64,000 nt of DNA from Candidatus Eisenbergiella merdavium (GTDB taxonomy: Bacteria > Bacillota > Clostridia > Lachnospirales > Lachnospiraceae). The stretch covers positions 175,674 through 239,673 of the forward strand of contig DWWS01000018.1 of the NCBI GenBank assembly GCA_019119595.1, written 5' to 3'. The notes beneath the pieces were generated by a model. It was not told the origin of the DNA and did not search any database. It saw nothing but the letters and a program-made list of their open reading frames with translations. Numbering within the stretch: position 1 is the stretch's first letter; every line of letters starts with the position of its first letter. A program made the position numbers and the translations under genes. This document shows, in pieces, positions 17,800 through 26,695 of this stretch.

Positions 17800-17993
17800 G
17801 CTGCCTGGCGGCAGCAGAAGGGAAAGGCGGGAAAAGCGAAGCTTTTCCCTGGAAATTGGCCTTCGGGCCAATTTCTTCTGAATTAAGTGCCGCCTGACGG
17901 CGGCGGAAAGGAAAGTCGGGAAAAGCGAAGCTTTTCCCTGGAAATTGGCCTGAAGGCCAATTTCTGACGAATTTAATGCTGCCTGGCGGCAGC
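17800..17993 (+). repeat. Modular hairpin repeat, copy 2 (A-B-C-A-B-C-A)
   Basis: Seven hairpins precede the GH88 gene. Modules A at 17800-17815, 17889-17904 and 17978-17993 have stems GCTGCC/GGCAGC or GCCGCC/GGCGGC with TGGC or TGAC loops. Modules B at 17829-17849 and 17918-17938 are GGGAAAAGC-GAA-GCTTTTCCC. Modules C at 17853-17874 and 17942-17963 share the AAATTGGCC/GGCCAATTT stem with TTCG or TGAA loops. TGGAA joins B to C. Each A is followed by a purine-rich stretch, and the last one supplies the ribosome site for ATG 18008. The GCTGCC/GCCGCC change is compensated on both stem sides. Confidence 0.85.
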
Positions 17994-18007
17994 GGAAGGG
18001 AGAGGTA

Positions 18008-19144
18008 ATGACAATCAAAAAGATCAACGAACAGGAATGGGCGCAGGGGGTGTATGAGAAAATCTGCGCGAAGATGCTGGCTACGGCAGAGCGGAATCGC
18101 CACAAGATTCCCTATACGGCGGAGAACGGGGTTTTTGACGATCAGGCCGTAACGAATCCGTGCTGGTGGACCAACGGCTTCTGGGGCGGCATCCTGTGGC
18201 AGCTTTATCATGCGACGGGCAATGAGCTGTACCGGGAGATGGCGGAAGAAGTGGAGGACAAGCTGGATCTGTGTCTGATGGAGCACAGAGGCATGGATCA
18301 TGACAGCGGATTCCGGTGGCTGCCCACCTCCGTGGTCAATTACAGGCTGACGGGAAATGAGAAGTCCTATAACAGGGCGCGGCTTGCCGCCGACAACATG
18401 GCCGGACGCTACAATCCCGCCGGGCGTTTTATCCGGGCGTGGAACGACTGGGGCGACGGGCAGAAAACCGGATGGGCCATCATCGACTGCTTGATGAACC
18501 TTCCTCTTCTGTACTGGGCCTGGGAGCAGATCGAGGATCCCCGATATCTGCGGATCGCTACGGATCACGCGGATACGGCAATGAAATATTTTATCCGTCC
18601 GGACGGTTCCGCAAAGCACATTGTGGAGTTTGATCCGGGAACGGGCGAGTATGTGTGCTCCCATGGCGGACAGGGCTACGGGCACGGATCCTCCTGGACC
18701 AGAGGACAGGCCTGGGCGCTGTACGGCTTTACCCTAAGCTACATCCACACGAAGAATCCGGAATATCTGGCCTGCGCCAAGAGGGTGGCAAACTATTTCC
18801 TCGTGAACACGCCGGACTGCGCGCTGGTTCCCGTGGATTTCAGGCAGCCTTCGGACTGCGCGCTTGAGGATTCCACCGCCGCCGCAATCGCCGCCTGCGG
18901 CCTTCTGGAAATTGCGAAGTGCGTGGAGGGCCGGGAGCAGGAAATTTATCATAACGCCGCCGTCACCCTTCTGTATACGCTGGATACCGAACGCTGCGAC
19001 TGGGATGAGAGCAGGGATTCCATCGTCCAGAAGTGCACCGCCGCCTTCCATGACGCGAAGCACGAATTCCCCATCATTTACGGCGATTATTATTTCATCG
19101 AAGCCATCTGGAAGCTGACGGGACATGAAATTTTCATCTGGTAA
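18008..19144 (+). CDS. GH88-type unsaturated glucuronyl hydrolase
   Basis: A 378-residue cytoplasmic (alpha/alpha)6-barrel enzyme. It should hydrate and remove the unsaturated uronic acid left at the non-reducing end by polysaccharide lyases. Family features are CWWTNGFWGG, the DHDSGFRWLP segment with the first conserved Asp, AIIDCLMNLPLL, and the GYGHGSSWTRGQAWALYGF signature. GGAAGGGAGAGG supplies the ribosome site, at the end of the hairpin element. It is paired with a DUF2264 gene. GH105 is a related alternative, but the Trp/Arg-rich signature fits GH88 better. Confidence 0.9.
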   Translation: MTIKKINEQEWAQGVYEKICAKMLATAERNRHKIPYTAENGVFDDQAVTNPCWWTNGFWGGILWQLYHATGNELYREMAEEVEDKLDLCLMEHRGMDHDSGFRWLPTSVVNYRLTGNEKSYNRARLAADNMAGRYNPAGRFIRAWNDWGDGQKTGWAIIDCLMNLPLLYWAWEQIEDPRYLRIATDHADTAMKYFIRPDGSAKHIVEFDPGTGEYVCSHGGQGYGHGSSWTRGQAWALYGFTLSYIHTKNPEYLACAKRVANYFLVNTPDCALVPVDFRQPSDCALEDSTAAAIAACGLLEIAKCVEGREQEIYHNAAVTLLYTLDTERCDWDESRDSIVQKCTAAFHDAKHEFPIIYGDYYFIEAIWKLTGHEIFIW

Positions 19145-19221
19145 AATTTTACCTGATAAATTTTTTCCGGAAGTTTTTCAAACGGCAGGCCCTTTTTCAA
19201 AAGGGCAGGAAGGAGAAATTT

Positions 19222-21354
19222 ATGGCATTTCAGCCAAAAACACTGGATTTTGAAAAAAGCCCCTACACCGGGCTGGTACGGGAAAGCTGGATCGAAGCGG
19301 GAAAATACCTGCTGGAGGGGATGTTTCAGAATATCGCGCGCTTCGAGGACCCGGTAGTCCTTCCGAGAAAGGAGACGGAGATCACCTATCCTCACAAAAA
19401 CGCATCCCCTGACGCGCTGGAAACGGAGAAAAAAGCGGAGATGTTTGAAGGGCTTGCGAGAAGCTTTTTCATCGCGGCCCCTCTGATCCACGACGATCCG
19501 GAGCTGACCGTCTGCGGCTATTCCATGCGGGAATATTACAAGAGCCAGGTTCTGCGTACCTGCACGCCGGGCGATCCGGTTTCCGCGGGCACCTATGAGC
19601 AGCTTCAGGAGATGAACGGCAACCAGCCCTTCCGCGCCTACCAGCAGACGGTGGAAACCTGCGCTCTGGTCATCTGCCTGTGGATCTGCCGGGATGAGAT
19701 CTGGGCTGATTATACAAAGGAAGAAAAGGATACCATCGCCGCTTTTCTGACGGGCTTTGCCCATGCCAGCACGGTGCCTCAGAACTGGCGTCTTTTCAAC
19801 ATGCTGGATATGGCGTTTCTGCACATGGAGGGATATCCGATCGAAAGGGATATCATGCTTGACCATGCCCAGGCGGTTCTGAATTTTTATGTGGGCGACG
19901 GCTGGTACAGGGACGGCCATTCCTTCGATTATTATTCCTGTTGGGCCTTCAACGTTTACGCGCCCATCTGGAATCAGTGGTACGGCTATGAAAACGCGCC
20001 CGATATCGCCGCCCGGTTCGAGGAGCATTCCAATAAGCTGATGGAAACCTACGCGGACTTTTTTGACAGGGACGGCTTTACCAACATGTGGGGCAGGAGC
20101 AACATTTACAGGAACGCTTCCACCAGCGCCTTTGACGGGAACCTGTTCCTGAAGCATCCGACGGCGGATCCCGGCCTTGCCAGAAGGATTTCCTCCGGCG
20201 CGCTGATGCAGTTTCTTTCCAGGGACGACGTGCTGTATAAGGGCGCGTTCACGCTTGGCTTTTACGGCCAGTTTTCTCCTCTGGTGCAGGGCTACTCCTG
20301 CGCGGAATCGCCGTTCTGGATGGGAAAGGCCTTCCTGTGCCTGCACCTTCCGGCGGAGCATCCGTTCTGGAGCGCGAAGGAAAACAACGGCACCTGGGAG
20401 GAGCTGAAGCCCGGCGAGGTGAAGGAAACCGCCTTAAACGGCCCCGCCCTATGCTTCACCAATCATGAGGCCAACGGGGAAACCGTCCTGCGCACCGGAA
20501 AGGTGGTAAAATCCCCCAGCGACACCCATGGCATGTGGAATTACGGGAAGCTTTCCTTCAACACCAAATATCCCTGGGAGTCCACTCCTGTCCCGCAGAA
20601 GGACGGGAAGGTTTCAAAAGGAGAGGTGGAGGCTCAGCAGTATGTGTTGAAGGATGTGACCACGGGAGAGATCCTGAATCCGAACGTGATCTTCTGGAGC
20701 GGCGTGCGGGACAATGTACTGTACCGGAGGGAATATTTTAACTTTAATCTGAATACGGAGGAGCACTGGATCCAGGCAATGAACCTGGCGGATTTCCCGG
20801 TTTCCTGCGGAATCCTGCGGGTTGACCGGCATAAGCTCCACCGCAGACCGGTGACCTTCACCCTCGGCTCCTACGGCTTCCCGGACAACGGCACGCAGAT
20901 CATCCGCCGTGGTGGGGATGATGAAAATACCGCGCTGCAGGCCGCTTATCTGTCGGGCGAAGTATCGAAAACCGCGCAGGCCATCATTTTGAAGGGAAAG
21001 GATTCCCTCGGCAATGACCGGCAGATGGCGATGACCATTTACGACGGCTGGGAGGATCTTGAGCTGGTCGCAAGCAAAGGCACCAATCCTGATTCCGAGG
21101 ATTCCATCGTCCTCTATGCTTCCTCCACTCTGAAGAAGCATTACGGCGGGTATGAGCCCTATGTGATGATCTCGCAGGTGATCACGAAGGAGAGCCCGGA
21201 GGATTTCACAGACGAGGAGCTGTTCCCCATCCGCTCCGTTTCCTATGAAGACGCGGAAAAGACCGGCGCCTACGGCACCGTCACCATCGAACTGAAGGAC
21301 GGTTCCTGCCGGAAGGTGAATTTTGATGGGATTGAAGGAAGTATGATGCTGTAA
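19222..21354 (+). CDS. DUF2264 protein (probable GH154-like glycosidase)
   Basis: A 710-residue protein without a signal peptide. An N-terminal helical (alpha/alpha)-barrel-like domain of about 400 residues (RSFFIAAPLI, DGWYRDGHSFDYYSCWAFNVYAPIW, GRSNIYRNASTSAF) is followed by a beta-rich C-terminal half. I recognise DUF2264, a family I recall as assigned to GH154 with beta-glucuronidase activity on plant arabinogalactan; that CAZy link is from memory. GGCAGGAAGGAG is the ribosome site. Pairing with GH88 supports trimming of glucuronate-bearing oligosaccharides. No terminator is obvious after it. Confidence 0.8.
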   Translation: MAFQPKTLDFEKSPYTGLVRESWIEAGKYLLEGMFQNIARFEDPVVLPRKETEITYPHKNASPDALETEKKAEMFEGLARSFFIAAPLIHDDPELTVCGYSMREYYKSQVLRTCTPGDPVSAGTYEQLQEMNGNQPFRAYQQTVETCALVICLWICRDEIWADYTKEEKDTIAAFLTGFAHASTVPQNWRLFNMLDMAFLHMEGYPIERDIMLDHAQAVLNFYVGDGWYRDGHSFDYYSCWAFNVYAPIWNQWYGYENAPDIAARFEEHSNKLMETYADFFDRDGFTNMWGRSNIYRNASTSAFDGNLFLKHPTADPGLARRISSGALMQFLSRDDVLYKGAFTLGFYGQFSPLVQGYSCAESPFWMGKAFLCLHLPAEHPFWSAKENNGTWEELKPGEVKETALNGPALCFTNHEANGETVLRTGKVVKSPSDTHGMWNYGKLSFNTKYPWESTPVPQKDGKVSKGEVEAQQYVLKDVTTGEILNPNVIFWSGVRDNVLYRREYFNFNLNTEEHWIQAMNLADFPVSCGILRVDRHKLHRRPVTFTLGSYGFPDNGTQIIRRGGDDENTALQAAYLSGEVSKTAQAIILKGKDSLGNDRQMAMTIYDGWEDLELVASKGTNPDSEDSIVLYASSTLKKHYGGYEPYVMISQVITKESPEDFTDEELFPIRSVSYEDAEKTGAYGTVTIELKDGSCRKVNFDGIEGSMML

Positions 21355-21496
21355 AACGCGGCAGTAAAAAAGATACAGACGGGCAAGGGGGTAAGAGTGG
21401 AGATTTTTTCGCATTCTATGCAAAATGCCACTCGTCCCCTGACGGTCTGGACAGGCGGAACGGGGTACCCTTTCCGTAAAAATCTACCATTTTTGT

Positions 21497-22000
21497 TTAT
21501 TGGGAAGAGCCCAAATCATTAAAACTAACCGCAGCTGTTCCTTCATTATTTTTACTAACAATAAGCTTCATTTCAAGTGCAGTATCCGTTGTTTCACCGG
21601 TCTCAACAAAACCATAAGAGGAGTACAATTTTTTGGCTACAATATTCTGAAACTTTACTCCAAGATAAACTTCATTAATATCAAATTCGTCTATCAAAAA
21701 TTGTATTCCTAACCTCAAAGCGGCTTTTCCATATCCTTTATGTTGATATCGCTCATCAATCAAAAATTGCCAAATAGTATATTGATTCTTCAACTCATAG
21801 TAACCCAGCATTATAAAACCAACTATCGTGTTGTGTACATATATAGCAAAAGGGAACGCGGTATTTCTGTATACCCACGCCTTTGCCAAGCTGCGTGCCG
21901 TATTCTCAACAAAATTATTTTGTTCTACAGAAACTTTCAATGCAAGAACTTCATCTATATTTTTCCGAGTGATTTTTTTAAGTTCAACTCCAAAGTTCAT
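21497..22000 (-). CDS. GNAT-family N-acetyltransferase
   Basis: A 167-residue acetyltransferase. The beta4-alpha3 acetyl-CoA site is seen as FLIDERYQHKGYGKAAL, with an R/QxxGxG/A-like QHKGYG loop, and YLGVKFQNIVAKKLYSSYGFVETGE forms the C-terminal motif B. The start at 22000 is chosen for AAGGGA upstream rather than the longer frame at 22081. It is much more AT-rich than the glycan genes and lies beside an equally AT-rich methyltransferase, suggesting a transferred segment. The substrate (polyamine, antibiotic or protein) cannot be assigned. Confidence 0.85.
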   Translation of the reverse strand: MNFGVELKKITRKNIDEVLALKVSVEQNNFVENTARSLAKAWVYRNTAFPFAIYVHNTIVGFIMLGYYELKNQYTIWQFLIDERYQHKGYGKAALRLGIQFLIDEFDINEVYLGVKFQNIVAKKLYSSYGFVETGETTDTALEMKLIVSKNNEGTAAVSFNDLGSSQ

Positions 22001-22128
22001 CTTTACAAATTCCCTTCGTGTTTTCTTCGATATACAAATAATATCACTTATATACAAATTCCTGCCATGGAGGGCAAACAAGTGCGTTCTCCCACATATA
22101 GTATGGTTTTTGGCAGAAAAAACAAATA

Positions 22129-22899
22129 CTATTTCTTTATAGCTCTAACAACAACATAAGAGTTCATGTATTTATCAAAAAGCCCACCACCATCACAATC
22201 CTCATAAATATTAGTTATTTCAAATCCGGCTTCAATCAGGCCTCCTATTTGTTCTGTCAAAGAATGGCTAAATGCATAGGGCCTGTGTTCTTCCTTATAT
22301 TTTCTCTTTGATTCCTCTGTCAAATCTCTATATGGATTAAATGGCAAACTGTGCCTCGAAATCAAACAGTCTTCATTTATATAATCCGGTTCAAACATAA
22401 AAACTTCTTCTTTTACGAACGCCATCATCAATATGCCATTTTTCTTAATGACTCTAGCACATTCACTCCATACGGACTGAATAGATTCAATGTAGCAATT
22501 TGAAACAGGATTAAATATCATATCGAATGTGTCGTCTGAAAAAGGAAATTTCTTTGACATATCAGCTTTGACAATATTTATATGGTATTTTTCCCTTTCG
22601 GCAACATAAGCTTCACTGGCAAGCTGATTATCAGAATAATCTGTTACGGTAGTGTTTGCACCATGCGCAGCAAATACAGGTGCCTGTTGTCCTCCTCCGC
22701 AGGCTAAGGCTAAAACATTTTTCCCTTTCAAATCCGGAAACCATTCTTTTGGAACAGTCTTTATACCCGCCAAGCTTATTTTCAATTCTCCTGCTTTAGC
22801 ACAAAGAAATTCTTCATGACTTATGGCTTTGGTTTTGTCAAGCAGGCATTCATTGATGTTATCCCATGTTTTTGCAATTTCATCTTGATAATTGTCCAT
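22129..22899 (-). CDS. SAM-dependent class I methyltransferase
   Basis: A 256-residue Rossmann methyltransferase. Motif I is VLALACGGGQQAPVFAAHGA; TVTDYSDNQL holds the acidic residue that binds the SAM ribose, and FDMIFNPVSNCYIES is motif IV. The start at 22899 sits 7 bases after GGAGG; an in-frame ATG two codons earlier is too close. It is AT-rich like the adjacent GNAT gene. This small-molecule methyltransferase type has no fixed substrate. Confidence 0.85.
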   Translation of the reverse strand: MDNYQDEIAKTWDNINECLLDKTKAISHEEFLCAKAGELKISLAGIKTVPKEWFPDLKGKNVLALACGGGQQAPVFAAHGANTTVTDYSDNQLASEAYVAEREKYHINIVKADMSKKFPFSDDTFDMIFNPVSNCYIESIQSVWSECARVIKKNGILMMAFVKEEVFMFEPDYINEDCLISRHSLPFNPYRDLTEESKRKYKEEHRPYAFSHSLTEQIGGLIEAGFEITNIYEDCDGGGLFDKYMNSYVVVRAIKK

Positions 22900-23031
22900 T
22901 TTCATTCCTCCAAAATATTTCGGCCCTCTACACAATTATATATCTTTCCTACACCAATTGAAAACCTGAATGTTTTGATCATATCACGATAGCGTCGGAC
23001 AGTACAAGCTGGCGAAAGATTTCTTAGCAGG

Positions 23032-23517
23032 TCACGGATACAGGAAAGAGAAATTTTCAATATTTCCTCTACCCGCCGCAATCCAGTCCTTGCTGATGGC
23101 CGGTTGGGATATATGGAGCGTCAAGGCAGCGGATTTAAGAAAATCACAGAATCTTACCGTGCCGCACACAATTACCGTGATGAATTGGAGCCGAAATTTT
23201 ATTCCGATGCCAGCTCGTTCCAAGTCACGCTGTATAACTTGAATTATGGAACAGCTGAAAATGTAGCTGTTGAAGAAGAAAAAGCAGCGCTCGAATGGGA
23301 AAAAGTAGCGTTCGAAGCTAAAAAGACAGCGTTTGAACGTTCCATTTCCGGATTAAGGCTTAACAAACCCACCAAAGATAATACCTCCGCAGGCAAGATG
23401 TTGAGTAAAATAAAAGAATTAGATTTAATTGTATCTGCCCCCGAACAAGGCAGAGGCAAGTATATTTTTGTTGAAGCGAAAGAACAACGCTGTTATCAGT
23501 CACCCCAAGATGACTGA
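23032..23517 (+). pseudogene. C-terminal remnant of an AlbA/divergent-AAA regulator
   Basis: In-frame coding can be followed from about 23032, through SSTRRNPVLAD and LGYMERQGSGFKKI, to a winged-helix-like end (AGKMLSKIKELDLIV...GRGKYIF). This is the C-terminal part of the common AlbA_2 / HATPase_c_4 transcriptional-regulator type protein. The N-terminal AlbA domain is missing, and residues between ADG and LGYMER appear deleted. The middle has three imperfect 8-residue repeats around EKAALEWEKVAFEAKKTAFE. It is AT-rich. It is probably a decayed passenger of the same island as the GNAT and methyltransferase genes. Confidence 0.65.
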
Positions 23518-23558
23518 TCGGGTAACTGTAAAGGCGACTGATCGCTCAGCAGAGAGAT

Positions 23559-23597
23559 AATGCCCGTTATCGACCATAACAGCCGATAACGGGCATT
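23559..23597. terminator. Long stem-loop closing the AT-rich island
   Basis: A perfect 14-bp inverted repeat (AATGCCCGTTATCG and its complement) has an 11-base loop. There is no good T-run on either side, so it may be a weak bidirectional terminator or a junction palindrome. Confidence 0.45.
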
Positions 23598-23676
23598 CAA
23601 TTAATCATATACAGGTTAGGGATAAGGTAATCTCCCTCTTGACGGTATGTGCCGCCCATTTTTTAGGAAAAACTTT

Positions 23677-25677
23677 TCATGCCTTCGGCAGGATGGAATG
23701 CTCCCGCAAAAGCTTTTCCACCGCCGTCCGTTCGATCAGGTGTAGGAGCGGTTTTTTCAGGGCGTCAAGCGGGCCGGGGAGCCGGATCTCCAGAGGGGAT
23801 TTCCCGTCCATCAGCTTCACGGAGGCGTCCAGCAGGTCGCGGATATCGTACACGCTTCCCCAGACCTCCGGAACGCCCCGGTCCACGCCTAGAAGGCCGT
23901 ACACCGCTTCCATGGCCGTGCGGACGGAGTATTCCGTGGTAAATACCGTATCTCTCGGCGTCTGGGCAAACTGACCCAGGAAGGCAAAATTCACACAGCC
24001 GTCCGGGATCACGTCTGGCCGGTCGCCCTTTGTGCGAGGCATGAAAAACGCGGTGATATAGGGCATCATCGTAGGCACGCAGACCGCGCTTTTTTCAGAA
24101 AGCTCATCGATCAGCTCCACCGGAACGCCAAGATGGTACAGCCATTCCTGCGTGATCTCCCTTCCGGTGCAGTCCTTCATCGCCTTCTTCACATAATCGC
24201 CGGGAACGTCCGTGAAAAGGCCGTATACCCAGACGCAGACCTGCTCCTGAGCCTGCTCCTTAAACTGTCCCTGGCGGTTGATCGTCCAGCTCAGAAGCCA
24301 TTTGGAATCCCGACAGCTCACGATGCCGCCCGTCACCACCTTTCCGGTTCTGGGATCTCGTTTGCAGATATTCGTGATATAGGGGAGGATCCTGTCGTCC
24401 AGGGTGGTGATGGTGGCGGATTCCCAGTTGGTCTTTGCGATATCAGAACAGAATTTTTCCGGACGCCCGAAGGCCGGATCCTGCTTTGCGATATTCTTCC
24501 ACAGATTCCAGCAGCCGCTGGTCTTTACCTGAGCGTCCCCATTGGGCGCGTGATTCTGATCCCCGTAGATCGTCCCTTCCGTGCAGCTTCCGTTGGTCAC
24601 GAATACCAGATCCTTTTCCGTCAGAAGAATACCCTGTTCCGCTCCGTTTACCCGGCATTCGATCGCCGTCGCGAGCTTTTTCCCGTCCCGGTGCTCGAAG
24701 ATCACGTTCGTCACCTCCGTGTTGAACTGAAAGTCCACGCCCGCGTCCTCAAGAAACCTCTGCATGGGAAGGATCAGCGATTCATACTGATTATACCTGG
24801 TGAATTTCAGAGCGCTGAAATCCGGAAGGCCGCCGATGTGGTGAAGGAATCTCTGGAAGTACAGCTTCATTTCCAGCGCGCTGTGCCAGTTTTCAAAGGC
24901 AAACATGGTTCTCCAGTACAGCCAGAAGGTGGAATCGAATACCTCGTCGTCGAACACATCCTCTATCGTCTTGTCGTACAGATCCTCATCCTTCGTCAGA
25001 AAAAGCTTCATGATCTCCATGCAGCCCTTCTGGCTCAGATTGAATTTGCCATCCGTATGGGCGTCCTTTCCCCGCTTCTCCGTGGCCCTGCACAGGGAAT
25101 AGTTTGGATCGTGCTTATTCAGCCAGTAAAATTCGTCCAGAACCGACGCGCCGGGCTTTTCCAGAGAAGGGATGCTGCGGAACAGATCCCAAAGGCATTC
25201 AAAATGATCCTCCATTTCCCTTCCGCCCCGCATCACATAGCCGCGGGTCGGATCGTTGATCCCGTCGCAGGCGCCGCCCGCGATATCCATCGCCTCCAGG
25301 ATATGGATATGATCTCCGGGCATCTGAGCGTCTCTCACCAGAAAGCACGCCGCCGCGAGGGAGGCAAGCCCGCTTCCCACGATATAGGCGCTTTTCTCCT
25401 CCACGCCCTCCGGCTTTTCCGGTCTGGCAAACGCCTCATAGTTGCCGTTGCTGTAATAGATGCCCTTGCTGTTTTTCGCGTTTTTCCCAAGTTCCGTGTT
25501 GCGGAAGGTATTATGGGACGAAGTATTATCCGCATTCGCCCTCTTCCCGCCTTTTTCTCCTGCTCCGCTTCCGCTCTCTTCTCTTTTTTCCGCCGCCTTT
25601 TTCGCCGCCAGAGCCGCCGCTCCCGCTCCCGCGAGAATCGCTGCCGCCGCAACGGGCTTTTTTCCTTTTTTCGCCAT
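23677..25677 (-). CDS. ohyA: Oleate hydratase with N-terminal extension
   Basis: A 666-residue FAD enzyme that adds water to the cis-9 double bond of unsaturated fatty acids, giving 10-hydroxystearate from oleate. The usual protein begins around YYSNGNYEAFARP, here residue 74. The FAD loop VGSGLASLAAA follows near 100, then GGACDG, and the catalytic-loop segment GGREMEDHFECLW. Upstream is an extra 70 residues: an Ala-rich hydrophobic stretch (about residues 8-26), then a charged Glu/Lys/Gly-rich linker. This looks like a membrane anchor and is not part of the standard enzyme. GAAAGGAAGG is the ribosome site. Confidence 0.93.
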   Translation of the reverse strand: MAKKGKKPVAAAAILAGAGAAALAAKKAAEKREESGSGAGEKGGKRANADNTSSHNTFRNTELGKNAKNSKGIYYSNGNYEAFARPEKPEGVEEKSAYIVGSGLASLAAACFLVRDAQMPGDHIHILEAMDIAGGACDGINDPTRGYVMRGGREMEDHFECLWDLFRSIPSLEKPGASVLDEFYWLNKHDPNYSLCRATEKRGKDAHTDGKFNLSQKGCMEIMKLFLTKDEDLYDKTIEDVFDDEVFDSTFWLYWRTMFAFENWHSALEMKLYFQRFLHHIGGLPDFSALKFTRYNQYESLILPMQRFLEDAGVDFQFNTEVTNVIFEHRDGKKLATAIECRVNGAEQGILLTEKDLVFVTNGSCTEGTIYGDQNHAPNGDAQVKTSGCWNLWKNIAKQDPAFGRPEKFCSDIAKTNWESATITTLDDRILPYITNICKRDPRTGKVVTGGIVSCRDSKWLLSWTINRQGQFKEQAQEQVCVWVYGLFTDVPGDYVKKAMKDCTGREITQEWLYHLGVPVELIDELSEKSAVCVPTMMPYITAFFMPRTKGDRPDVIPDGCVNFAFLGQFAQTPRDTVFTTEYSVRTAMEAVYGLLGVDRGVPEVWGSVYDIRDLLDASVKLMDGKSPLEIRLPGPLDALKKPLLHLIERTAVEKLLREHSILPKA

Positions 25678-25762
25678 ATCTTCAGCCTTCCTTTCTCTGT
25701 TTTTCTGCTTCTGTCCGTATCATAGGACGGCCGACCGTTTTTTTCCATTTACAAAAAGAGAA

Positions 25763-25785
25763 GGATGATAAAAAACTTATCATCC
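25763..25785 (-). terminator. Hairpin between the TetR gene and ohyA
   Basis: GGATGATAA pairs with TTATCATCC around a 5-base loop, overlapping the TetR stop codon. On the minus strand it is followed by TTCTCTTTTTG, so it resembles a weak terminator or attenuator between the two genes. A shorter palindrome ACGG-TCGG-CCGT lies nearer to ohyA (about 25727-25738) and could be an operator; neither role is proven. Confidence 0.4.
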
Positions 25786-26346
25786 TCCCGCTTTTGATAA
25801 AAAATTCTGAATGGAATTCGTTATGTTTCCCTTCATCACCGTGCTGATCCGATCGACGATCTCCCCATAGTCCTCCTTCATCCCTGTCCTGACCCAGTCC
25901 AGCATGACGCCCACAAAGCTGTATTTGTAAAAATCGGCGATGAAGGTCTTTTCTTCTTCGGAAAGCCCTGTCCCGGCCGCTTTTTCCTCCACCACGTCCC
26001 GGATCAGGGAACGGGTGAGCTGAAAGAGATAGCTTTCAATCTGCTCCCTGCTCACCGAACGGTAAACGTTCAGAATGAAGGGCCTGTTTTCCAGAACTGC
26101 CTCAAAAATCTGCAAAAGCCCCTCCTGCCAGGTATCGTAGGTTTTCTTTCCCTGGAGCGCCCGCGCCGCATCCTCCAGGCATACCCATTCCACCAGATCA
26201 TAGATATCCTTGAAATGGTAATAAAAGGCCATCCGGCTGATGCCGCAGTCCGTCGTCAGGTCATTGATGGTGATCTTATCCAGAGGCTTTTGAAGAAGCA
26301 GCTTTTTCAGCGACGCTTCCAGCTCATATTTCGTTCTGTTCGGCAT
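25780..26346 (-). CDS. TetR/AcrR-family regulator, probable controller of ohyA
   Basis: A 188-residue protein. The N-terminal HTH is visible as ITINDLTTDCGISRMAFYYHFKDIYDLVEW, and the C-terminal ligand domain is of the DhaS-like type (TetR_C_8: RSVSREQIESYLF, FIADFYKYSFVGVMLDW). The start at 26346 follows AAGGAAG; the longer frame begins at 26397 without a site. It sits 102 bp upstream of ohyA in the same direction. Fatty-acid-responsive control of ohyA is a reasonable inference from this arrangement. Confidence 0.85.
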   Translation of the reverse strand: MPNRTKYELEASLKKLLLQKPLDKITINDLTTDCGISRMAFYYHFKDIYDLVEWVCLEDAARALQGKKTYDTWQEGLLQIFEAVLENRPFILNVYRSVSREQIESYLFQLTRSLIRDVVEEKAAGTGLSEEEKTFIADFYKYSFVGVMLDWVRTGMKEDYGEIVDRISTVMKGNITNSIQNFLSKAGG

Positions 26347-26695
26347 GGTCTGTTGCTTCCTTTCATGGTCTGCAGTCACAGGGGCTGCTGTTTTCATGCA
26401 TTGCTTCCCGGCTATAAGATCATCTTAATGGATAAGGTCTGTGATGTCTATAATAAATGGCTTGAGAGAAGTGATCGAGAAAAACGATTTACATATAAAA
26501 TCTGAATATAAGGATTTTTTTCTTTACATTATATTTCTCAAATGCTATGATAATAAAAAATTCGTTCTGAACAGAAAAGTTTTCCAATCATCTTTTTCGG
26601 TAACTATCATTTCTTTCACGGGATCCCTTATCATTTTCTTTAGTTTTCCGCTGACTTTCCATTAAAACAATGCTATACTGAAGGAGGAAATATCC
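26347..26695 (+). promoter_or_regulatory. Intergenic region with promoter of the Rpn gene
   Basis: This 349-bp AT-rich stretch has no gene I can support. At 26651-26679 CTGACT and TATACT are 17 bp apart and lie just before the GGAGGAAAT ribosome site of the next gene. A 74-codon frame at 26441-26665 has no ribosome site and no recognisable content. Confidence 0.5.

Noticed and set aside
17800..17993. CRISPR-like array
   Set aside because: Units are self-complementary hairpins of differing types without unique spacers; this is a modular hairpin repeat.
23032..23223. Minus-strand frame containing a LysR-like SAALTLHISQPAISK segment
   Set aside because: It is antisense to the AlbA-type remnant, lacks any further LysR domain, and the plus-strand frame matches a known family over a longer stretch.
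24133..25725. 530-codon plus-strand frame opposite ohyA
   Set aside because: It is a GC-driven shadow of oleate hydratase with no ribosome site and no family features.
26441..26665. 74-codon frame before the Rpn gene
   Set aside because: No ribosome site, Phe/Ile-rich composition expected from AT-rich DNA, and overlap with the Rpn promoter.
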